From Galaxea fascicularis (taxonomy: Eukaryota; Cnidaria; Anthozoa; Scleractinia; Euphylliidae), in NCBI GenBank assembly GCA_948470475.1, contig OX419337.1, positions 33,775,484 through 33,839,483 on the forward strand: a stretch of 64,000 bases of DNA, in the 5' to 3' direction. The position numbers were made by a program, and so were the translations under genes. How positions within the stretch are numbered: position 1 is the stretch's first letter; the number at the start of each line of letters is the position of its first letter. The notes under the pieces are model-generated. The model saw only the letters and a list, made by a program, of their open reading frames with translations, had not been told where the DNA came from and made no database searches. Below, piece by piece: positions 56,340 to 64,000 of this stretch.

Positions 56340-56690
56340 CTTCTCGATGCCTAGTGGCACTCCTAAGAGGTTACCAAGGAGGTTTCTGCGACTCAACAGA
56401 GGCTCTTGGAGACAGGTGGTCAGCCCAACCACCCTTATGTGTGTGAGAGCAGACCACAGCAACGCGAACTACGGTCCCTACTCTTTTCGATCAGTGTGTG
56501 GGTTCTTTTACGTCCCCATCCAGTTTTACGTGGGGAGGTGAAGGAGACAAGGCCAGCAGCTTAACGTCACTGCCCACTGACTGGATCATCTGAACTAAAG
56601 TAGACGTTGAGCACACAGCCAGCATCATCTTACCAGGACCCTGGTTTGTGCACCGGTCTGAGAGTTTGAACCCGCAAATCATGAACCCAC
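56340..56690 (-). mobile_element. tRNA-derived SINE, family S copy 2
   Basis: In - orientation the body shares 'ccagcatcatctta', 'gacgtaaaagaacccacaca', 'agagtagggac' and 'aacctcttaggagtgcc' with the copy at 61166-61560. The head retains a B-box-like 'gggttcaaactctc' but the A box is lost or decayed. Confidence 0.7.
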
Positions 56691-56699
56691 CGTGTTCCA

Positions 56700-57960
56700 A
56701 GTCTCCCCTCCCTTATTAGCAAGGTTTGACGTTCCTTAAGATCTTACGCTTTCTGTTTTTCCTTGTTGTCGCAAGCCTAAATTTAATCAAAGATGGATGG
56801 CAGAAAACAAACAATGAAAAAAATGTATATTTTTGGTTCTGGTGCTATGCGTGAAAGCCAACTAAAAAGAAACCGATTGGCAAAACGCAAAGGATTAGAT
56901 TTCCATGGGATTGTGGATATGCAAATGTTGTTTCACCTTTCTGTCCTGGAAAATCCCAGAAACTCCTGAGGGGCACTAAAATAATTTTTCTGTATACCTG
57001 GCAAAGGCACTAAAGAAAATCGATAGATATCGGCAAAAATAACTGTAACAACTCTAATTGTAATAATTCTAATAATTTTTTTTGTGGTTACTGGCTGTTA
57101 AGCCAGTCACCATAATGTCATCGGGTGCGTGAGTGAGAGTGTCCGTGACTTTTCGGAAGCTTTCGGAGTAATCTCACGAAGTGAGACCGAAAACACCCCG
57201 AGATTTATAGGAGTTATTGTATTCGATTTTCACTTTTTAACGTGGGTTGTAATGAGAATAACTGCTTTATACATTTTGTAATTGCTACCGTTTTATTGAA
57301 TATTACATTTCAAATGAAAATATTTGGAGATTCCAAAACGTGGCGCAAGAGAAATCGTGGTACGAATGTCGAATGTCTCCGATCTCTGTGAGCGTAGTCA
57401 AAGAACATTGCAGACTCGTTTTCCCATGTGCTTTGACGTGGCGGTCGACGTGACTACTTCGTGGTGATAATGATGAAGAAATCCCTCTTCGAGGACAGAT
57501 CAGAAAGTGTGGTTTTGAAGTTCGTTTGACTGCTTAGACTGGGGATCCACTTTGCAAAAAATTACAAGTTTGGATGCGAATTTTCACCGTGCTTTTATAT
57601 CCTTCGATTCGTCTTGTATTTCCAAACAACTTTTATCAGTCTGATCAGTGAAGTTTGTAAAAGAACGTGATCAATTCGAGTCAATAAATTGACCTAAATT
57701 GTGCTATACAAGAGCCTAGCAGTTCGCTTGCTTTGCTTTGCGTAGGTTTGTTCGAGCCGAAAATAAAACGCCTTTGCATTTTAACGTTTCTTTGGTTTTG
57801 TGTATTGAACCATGAACAATTGCACAGACTGTCATGACATAAACTTGTGTGTTTATCAGCGATCGAACCAACAATTTCCCTGTTTATTGACCCGTGAATA
57901 ATTGGATAGCTGGCGTGTGCTTGAAACCAGTGTTCCATTGATCAAACCAATGAGTTCACG
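56700..57960. other. No gene recognised
   Basis: AT-rich spacer. A small hairpin (actggct...agccagt) lies at ~57088-57110, followed by a 'gtaatctcacgaagtgagac' palindromic word near 57168. Open frames are short and unsupported. Confidence 0.4.
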
Positions 57961-58089
57961 TGAATCGAACCAGTGTGTTCACTCACAACTTATCGAACGA
58001 TGCTTGTAATACTCTACTAATTGTTTACATTTCCATTTATTTGTACGTATAAAAAGATAGATTCTCACTGTGGGCAACCATTCAAATTT

Positions 58090-58102
58090 AGAATAAAAGG
58101 GG

Positions 58103-58138
<36 letters not shown>

Positions 58139-58288
58139 GAAGTAGTACACAAAGATTTTGGTATTATCAACAGAGTTGATAAATGTAAATTGACCACCGT
58201 ACAGGGATTCTAAAAGCTGACGTTTCGAGCGCTAGCCCTTCGTCAGAGCGAATCTGACGAAGGGCTAGCGCTCGAAACGTCAGCTTTT
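58090..58288. mobile_element. Penelope-like element terminal sequence (short remnant)
   Basis: The segment with 'ctaaagaaactgtggtgctgc', 'tattatcaacagagttgata' and 'ccaccgtacagggattct', leading into the palindrome at 58212-58288, looks like the terminal repeat of Penelope-like retroelements found in many marine invertebrates (from memory of the family, not checked). No reverse transcriptase or GIY-YIG frame is present nearby. Confidence 0.45.
58212..58288. ncRNA. Perfect 36-bp-arm palindrome containing hammerhead-ribozyme-like cores on both strands
   Basis: Arms 58212-58247 and 58253-58288 are exact complements around gcgaa. On the + strand the right arm reads CTGACGA (58254-58260), a GGGC-TAGC-GCTC stem-loop, GAAAC (58274-58278) and GTC (58279-58281). 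This is the order of a hammerhead core (CUGANGA, stem II, GAAA, stem III, NUH) with a minimal stem III. The left arm gives the same on the - strand. Helix I pairing was not established, so catalytic activity is an inference. Confidence 0.5.
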
Positions 58289-58289
58289 T

Positions 58290-59797
58290 GCATTCAAATT
58301 TAGTGTTACTGTATTAAAAATCGACCAACACATCCCGCGTAAACGCCTTTGGCGACTTGTTCTTTCTTGATAACAGCAAATTTATCTTCAGTATTATGTC
58401 AGTCGACACACTTTGATCTATTTACAATGTAATATGTGGTCCTTTGCGAGGTTATGCAGACTCGTAACGATCTTTTCACCGAAATCCTGAGATTTGTTTA
58501 CTTAAAACCCTTGCCTTAAATATCAAACAAATTTAAAGGAATTTCATTTATGCTCTACGTAATTGACTTGTAACCCATTCCCTCCAGTTATACATATCAC
58601 AGTTGTCGATCGAAAGGGAGTACTCCCAAGAATCCAGATAATCAACTATACAAAGCTACTTTCCCTGAAGGGGTACCTTTTTAGGCCAGATCTGGGTGAG
58701 ATGTACATAAACAAAGACAATTCGTGAATTCTGGTATACAAAAGGGTTCTGACATAACAAAATCACAGCGGACACATCGCAAAACTTCTTGTGTACCATT
58801 GTGTTCATCACCTTTGCAGTGTTGCACCCATTGGTGGAGAGAATGTACACGTCGAACACTCAAATTTTAAAAGAATACTTAGCAATGAACTAAAACTCCG
58901 CAACTCTTTTTGAACTATTGTGGTTGCTATTCACTACAATTAACCACATGTCCTCCTTGAGGCCTTTTATTTTACATGATCGGTACTGAAAATACGGTTG
59001 TAACAAAGAAAGAATAAAGACCGAACAAATCGTGCACATTCCAAGAATCTTCCGGCGCGTCAATACACGAGTTCCTTTGATTTGAGAATCGCTGAAATCG
59101 AAGAAAACGTTGCTGATGTTAATCAGTAACTACGGTATGTAGTTCCCGGATTGTTTTTGCATTTGACTTCATATTTACTTTCGAGAAAGCAACAACCGAA
59201 AGTTTCATATTAAAATAGCAGGTGGTCGGCTACTCCCGTTAACCCAAGAGTGTCGTAAACAGATTCGATGCAGTTCAGTCCGTAGCAATCGAATTTGGCG
59301 TTGCATTTTCGTGACGATGAATTCGTCTTTTCAACGAAATTTACACACTGTCAGTTAATTTTCTAATTTTAAACTGAAACTGACAAGTACATATACAGTT
59401 TAGTTAGAAATTTTCCTCAGTTATGCAAACCAACTTTATGCCTCAGTTGTGTGACTACTGAAACAAACTTTCCCGGGCCTGGCAAACCAATTCATACAAA
59501 TGGCAGATCCGAAGGCTTGTCACCAGAGTAATTTGCTGTTCTCTGGCAGTAAACGTTTTATTAAAGTGGTGTTTTCTCCAAAGGTTTTCGGCCTTCATCT
59601 TGTGCCGATATTACAATAAGCTCCCAAAATATTATCGCGGTATTACTTTAATCTTCCTCAGAAATTTGGGCCTTGGTCAAGCTTTGACTCCGAAACTGAA
59701 ACTGAAAAACTTTGTTACGAGGTAACTGTTTCCGAAATCTAAACCTTTTTTGTGTATTTCGAGAGGAATTACTTCAATGACAGTAAAACAATGCAGC
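58290..59797. other. No gene recognised
   Basis: AT-rich DNA with only short open frames on either strand and no recognisable repeat or exon. Confidence 0.45.
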
Positions 59798-60259
59798 TTA
59801 CGAAGCAACGAAATGTGCGTCGGTGAACTTTTTGAAGAGGAAATGAGCTTGCCGACTAAACGAGACAACTCCGGCCGATAGAAAGTTATAGTGGACTACT
59901 TGCCATTCCCCTTTGGAATGGATTTTGTATATTACGAAGAAGAAGAAGAAGAAGAAGAAGAAGAAGAAGAAAGAGGAGTGTTTGACCGAGAGGAAAAGTG
60001 TCCGGGAAATAGAACCACATATCATTTGTAGTTTACGATTGTTGTCGACTGCCATCGACTGCTGAAAAAGTTGGAAGTCATTCGTACGCTGACACGATTT
60101 GTCCGTAGACAGTGATCTCAACCAGTTCGAATTCCCCGTAGAAGTAGTTTTGCAATTGTTATCTCCTGCAAAACATACGGAAGTTACAGTATTGCTCATA
60201 AGCCATATATATGGATCAGAAATATTCTCGTTGTTATCTACTTTGCTTTTTGATAACAA
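59798..60259 (-). other. Open frame of 153 codons spanning a (GAA)n microsatellite; status unknown
   Basis: The frame contains a plausible internal acceptor (cgtatgttttgcag, near 60168), after which it reads DNNCKTTSTGNSNWLRSL... without a recognised domain. It then runs through the microsatellite as poly-Phe. A frame of this length is not significant by itself in 64 kb, and part of its openness is due to the repeat. Confidence 0.2.
59934..59975. repeat. (GAA)n microsatellite
   Basis: About 11-13 uninterrupted GAA units (TTC on the other strand). Confidence 0.92.
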
Positions 60260-60525
60260 TTCAAATATTTTTGTTCAAGTTTTTTGTTGTTATCTACTTC
60301 TGATAGCAACAAGGATTCAGTTCAACTGCATTGATTTGTTTTTAATCGTCCAATCGATTTCTACTGATTTCTATCGAGACTACGCCAGGGTGTAATTAAT
60401 TCAAAACGTAGACTACAAACCGGGAGGGGTAAATTTTCGAAGTACCCTCCCTTTCATTCCCCCGCAGGCAAATCCCCTTAAAGATATATCAAGCTTTTAC
60501 TTTCCAACTGTTTCTTTGCTTTTAC

Positions 60526-60761
60526 AGCTAGGTCCACAGTCAACGCGACGTGCCGTTTCTCTCTGTAAAACTTCTCAACTTCTTCTTCCTTCTACCCTCA
60601 GGCCCACAAACACCGCCAATGACAAATGGGTTTTCTCCTTGAACCTTGGTGGGCGTCTGCTAATGTCTTTTAGCAAGGAAAGGCCGTTCGGCTCCTCTTC
60701 TCAATTCTTTCGTCAACTTTCCAACAACCGACTGTTTGCCACTTCAACCACCAACCAGTAA
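60526..60761 (+). other. Open frame after an acceptor-like site; unidentified
   Basis: 'tttctttgcttttacag' (ending at 60528) is a strong acceptor-like sequence. An open frame (LGPQSTRRAVSLCKTSQLLL, then NDKWVFSLNLGGRLLMSF) runs to a stop at 60761. It could be a terminal exon of an unknown gene, but no upstream exon or homology is seen. Confidence 0.25.
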
Positions 60762-61165
60762 CCACGAAACTTACATTTATATATAGGCATAATCAGTTAA
60801 GCAATTAATACTTTACATACATAATTATTGTAAAACGCGGTACCTTACACTCCTATGTTACTATTTTCTCCTATGTTACTTACACTCCTGTGTGCTAAAC
60901 ACGATACCTTACAATCCTATGATAGCAACACTTTACTAAGTCAACACTTAAGAACAATAAACTTACACGCTTTTAGTTATAGACTACGTTACAATACATC
61001 TCTAATTACAAACCACTACACTACAACGTTGAATTAGCACTAGTTAATTAACACTAGGACCATACGAAATACTAAGACCGAAAAACTGAAACAAAAGCTA
61101 AATTAGAATATGACAAAAAAATAGAAAATTTCGTGACAGCGATGCAGTTGAAAAAGCGCTTTATT

Positions 61166-61560
61166 GTTGATGCTACTTCGGTTGGCAGAGCATCGGACTG
61201 CTGAGCAGGAGGTCGCGGGCTCAAACCCCAGACCGGACCACAGACCAGGGTTCCTGGTAAGATCATGCTGGCTGTGTTCCGCTCTAACGACTGCTTCAGT
61301 TCAGATAATCGCGTCATTGGACAGTAGCCGCTAGCCTTATCTCCTACACTGTTCCACACGTGAAACTGGAAGGGGATGTCAAAGAACCCACACGCCGAAT
61401 GAAACTTAGAGTAGGGAACATAAGTTCTTGGTGCTGTTTTCGTCTGCCCTCGCACACGTCAGGGTGTGGGCTGGCCACTTATCCCCAGGAGCCTCTGATG
61501 GGTTACAGAAACCTCCAAGTAAACCTCTTAGGAGGTCCCTAATCACCACTTGGCGTGGAA
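61166..61560 (+). mobile_element. tRNA-derived SINE, family S copy 3 (best preserved)
   Basis: The head has an A box (ttggcagagcatcggactgc) and a B box (gggctcaaacccc). The body contains 'taagatcatgctggctgtg' and 'gtagggaaca', and ends near 'cctcttaggaggtccctaa'. Opposite-orientation copies lie at 37610-37965 and 56340-56690. Confidence 0.8.
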
Positions 61561-61842
61561 AGGACTAACTTGAATGCCTAATTTATGTATGAATCAATAC
61601 AAACGAATTCGGTTTTGAAATTCACGACGGTGTTTATTTTTCGGAATCCTTGAAATTTGGCGTTAAAGGAAAAACCGAAACTTTCCCCTATCTTCTTAGG
61701 TATCACTGTATAGAGATGTTTGTCCCCACCATTAAAACGATATAGACTTTACGAAAATTTCCTAATTCAAATAAATGGAAATTAATTGACTAGCAATCTG
61801 CAAAAACATACTAGATACCGCCAATTGGTCGCCCTTATCATT

Positions 61843-62115
61843 TCAAGTAAATTTTAAACAAAAGCTATGGGCTTGTAGCCACGTTACTCCAGTTAACTGA
61901 ATTGAATAACACGTGTTGGACTTATCTGAATTAGCTGGAGCTTGAGTGGCAGGGTGATTGAACATTGTTGGCTTGCGTTCCCCAATCGCATGTTTTTCAT
62001 AACCATTCACATTTTGACCTGAAAGATAGAAACCGATCGATGAGACAATATTTATTGCACAATAAAAACAGAGCGGACCACACCATATAGACAGACGGTA
62101 GGGCATCGTGACCAC
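61843..62115 (-). other. Possible coding segment of an unidentified - strand gene
   Basis: A strong - strand acceptor (ggtttctatctttcag, exon from ~62020 down) opens a frame reading QNVNGYEKHAIGERKPTMFN and continuing through PATQAPANSDKSNTCYSIQL. It then meets either a donor-like 'ggagtaacg' or a stop at 61843. Upstream the frame remains open to an ATG at 62106 with a hydrophobic N-terminus. It may be an exon or chance; no family recognised. Confidence 0.3.
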
Positions 62116-62197
62116 TCATTCACAGAATTTCGACTCGGATAGCAATAGAATTTAACGCTGTCGCAGGTAGTCGCAAAAACAGCAAAACAGCACAATA

Positions 62198-62915
62198 GGG
62201 AGCTTAAGCAACGACGACGGTGACTGTGACGAAAACGTCATTTCAAAATACAACTTCTCGTTTTGGTAACTTTTTTCTCGATTATTTTATTCCAATTCGT
62301 TCAACATGAGCTGTCCATGGTCTAAATTTCTGTGAGCGGTGTTACAGCAAAGAAGGAAGGAAAACCTGCCGTCGTGCGAACACGTTCTCGAGAAAACCTA
62401 AATTTTGGTCATTTCACGTTGTTGTTTTGCAGAGGACGGTAAAGAAATGTACCAAACTGTAAACGCAAGTGCAGTGGAGCGATCGTTTTTGCTTATTAAT
62501 CGCATTGTTTTGTGGCGTTCTCGTTGCCGTTGCCGTGCTCGTTGCTTAAAGGGGCACTGTGACCGGCGTTATTGTACCATCACTTAAAAGGTTAAAGGTG
62601 CTAATGCATCAGTGGGGTCATCAGTGGAAACCTTAAAATAATGGTCTGGTTTTGCTCCTAAATACCGTAGTACTGCATTGACAGCATAAGTTCCTGTATT
62701 CCATCAAAGATGACGAGGATGGAAATGGGATTGCAATTTGAAAAGCTTGCCAATTTTTTCAAACTTTCAAGCTATGCGCTGAAAAATCGCCAAAAAGGTT
62801 ATTATGGTTGGCTCTCCCTGCTTTTTTTACACGATAACAGGTAAAAGGCAGTTATTTTGGCAGAACTGAACCAAAAACAGCAAAAATCCCGGTGACAGTG
62901 CTCATTTAAGCTCCC
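62198..62915. mobile_element. Family C inverted-repeat element, copy 3, with a second element nested inside
   Basis: The ends gggagcttaag and ttaagctccc are inverted repeats flanked by TA. The left half matches copy 1 (14086) through 'gaaaacgtcatttcaaaat' and 'attttggtcattt' to 'cgttgccgttgccg'. At ~62549 a second inverted repeat begins (ggggcactgtgacc) and closes at ~62906 (ggtgacagtgctcatt). This looks like an element inserted near the right end of the first. Confidence 0.65.
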
Positions 62916-63017
62916 TATAATTATGTTGCGGGATTACGGTGCGTGTTTCATGCAAGAGAAAGATGGACGAACAAACGAATTAAAAAAAAAAAAAAACAAA
63001 TCCGGTGAAATCTTACC

Positions 63018-63480
63018 TTCTGTAATCGTGGATTTTTTGGCATCGTTCTTGTACGCTCCACCAATCGTGTAAGTTATAATTCACTCATTAGGTCATCTAA
63101 CTAACAAGAGAGAAGAAAAGGAGACCAGTTACTTAAAATTGTATACACTCGGGTCTGGATGCGAAATGTTGCTGTTTAGCGACAGAAAATCTTACGACGC
63201 TCACATCATCATCTCGAAACTGAGCAACGAAATCAGGTTGAGTTCGTCTGACAAGATTTTGTTCAGATTAACCGGCCATGTTCAAGAACGAAACTTAAAT
63301 CGCTGATGTTCGCTTGATGTTGCCGGCAATAACTTGCCAAGACAAATTTCACAGTCAAACCAGATAAAAATTCTAGAAGAACTAACCTGTAGAGAACTCT
63401 GATCTTTCACAGCCCACATCAATAAGACTGCGAACCAAGGATTTCAAAATGAACCTCAGCAGCACACGGCGGACACCGCT
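63018..63480 (-). other. Possible 5' exons of an unidentified - strand gene
   Basis: On the - strand, a donor-like site at ~63382 (ctctacag|gttagttc) follows an ATG frame of 11 codons (MWAVKDQSSLQ) with CG-rich sequence upstream. A second donor (acagaag|gtaagattt) at ~63017 ends a segment with a plausible acceptor (ttctctcttgttag). The intervening reading frames do not join cleanly, so this is a hint of 5' UTR or non-coding exons only. Confidence 0.2.
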
Positions 63481-63934
63481 CGAACTAACGGGAGTGCCTT
63501 TTGTCTCACCCCTTTTTGTACTGCATTAAAAATTCATAGCGTAATCTACAATGTAAAATATTTGGATCGGCTTGAAAACACCGAGCAACTAACACGTTAA
63601 CGAAGCTCACTTGTCAGACTGATTGGGCGATGTTGCTTCTGGTATTTTTAGTCAATTGAGTATATTTATCTTCCAACGAATGCCCATGATCTCTACATAG
63701 GCTAATTACATGTTATTTCTTTAGGCTGCATTTTTGTTCGAACAATGGAACAGGCGACGAATCAGTGAAGGATGGAATTAAAGGAGCGTGAAGTTAGGAT
63801 TCCAGTGTATTAACACGTTCACTCATCGTAATCCGCTAACATGGGGTGTTACAAACAAATGAAAATTAGTTTGAATTTTAAGTAGCGTTGCTTAGCCTTG
63901 CCAAATTTTGTGGTGTGGTTTAACCTTCACCCCT

Positions 63935-64000
63935 TGGAGCTCACAATTTTCCGAGAGCGAACTGTTTGCTTCTCGGAACAGATGATCACGTCCGCGGACA
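63935..64000. repeat. Dispersed repeat fragment at right window edge
   Basis: 'ccgagagcgaactgtttgc' followed by 'ctcggaacagatgatcacg' resembles 18140-18190 and has an internal inverted 'gttcgctc/gaacag' character. It is cut by the window end. Confidence 0.5.

Overview
The window looks like nuclear DNA of a marine invertebrate animal. An anthozoan cnidarian (stony coral or sea anemone) is most likely. This rests on small intron-rich genes, AT-rich intergenic DNA, and many short inverted-repeat elements, tRNA-headed SINEs, LINE pieces and microsatellites; no species call is possible by eye. Nothing prokaryotic is present. All exon models below come from reading splice sites and checking that reading phase is preserved across each join; none was tested against transcripts.

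Two protein-coding genes are well supported, both on the + strand. (1) A NIMA-related (NEK) serine/threonine kinase spans 7045-16055 in seven coding exons (825 codons plus stop). It has a complete N-terminal kinase domain, a long polar middle, a KEN motif at an exon junction and a conserved-looking C-terminal block. One of its introns has textbook U12-type (minor spliceosome) signals. (2) A regucalcin/SMP30 gene spans 19255-29200 in thirteen coding exons (302 codons plus stop), including a 19-nt micro-exon, with all three expected metal ligands and the substrate-contact residues. Each gene has an AATAAA signal 150-200 bp after its stop. The two genes share orientation but show no functional link; a kinase and a lactonase-type propeller protein simply lie side by side.

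Layout. 1-7000: repeat-rich upstream DNA with a direct duplication at the left edge, nested inverted-repeat elements, and an unusual array of palindromic 16-mers every ~30 bp. 7000-16260: NEK gene. 16260-19250: spacer with a truncated inverted-repeat element and a perfect ~196-bp palindrome. 19255-29360: regucalcin gene, its introns loaded with small elements. 29700-33150: degenerate telomere-like repeats, then a very large 20-bp minisatellite that runs forward, is interrupted by a 5'-truncated LINE, and resumes in the opposite orientation. 33390-36770: large inverted repeat with a second inverted repeat and a perfect hairpin inside. 37000-43700: SINEs, a Tc1/mariner-like non-autonomous element, other inverted-repeat elements, and weak hints of an unidentified gene. 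44400-49390: decayed Tx1/L1-type LINE on the - strand carrying an 810-bp tandem duplication (with a 113-bp duplication inside it) and a foreign repeat inserted in its reverse transcriptase. 49400-64000: mostly unassigned DNA with hairpins, SINEs, a Penelope-like terminal palindrome with a hammerhead-like core, and a few orphan exon-like stretches on the - strand.

The strongest leads outside ordinary genes are the 30-bp palindromic array upstream of the kinase, the hammerhead-like palindrome near 58.2 kb, the oppositely oriented minisatellite domain, and the nested duplication inside the LINE.
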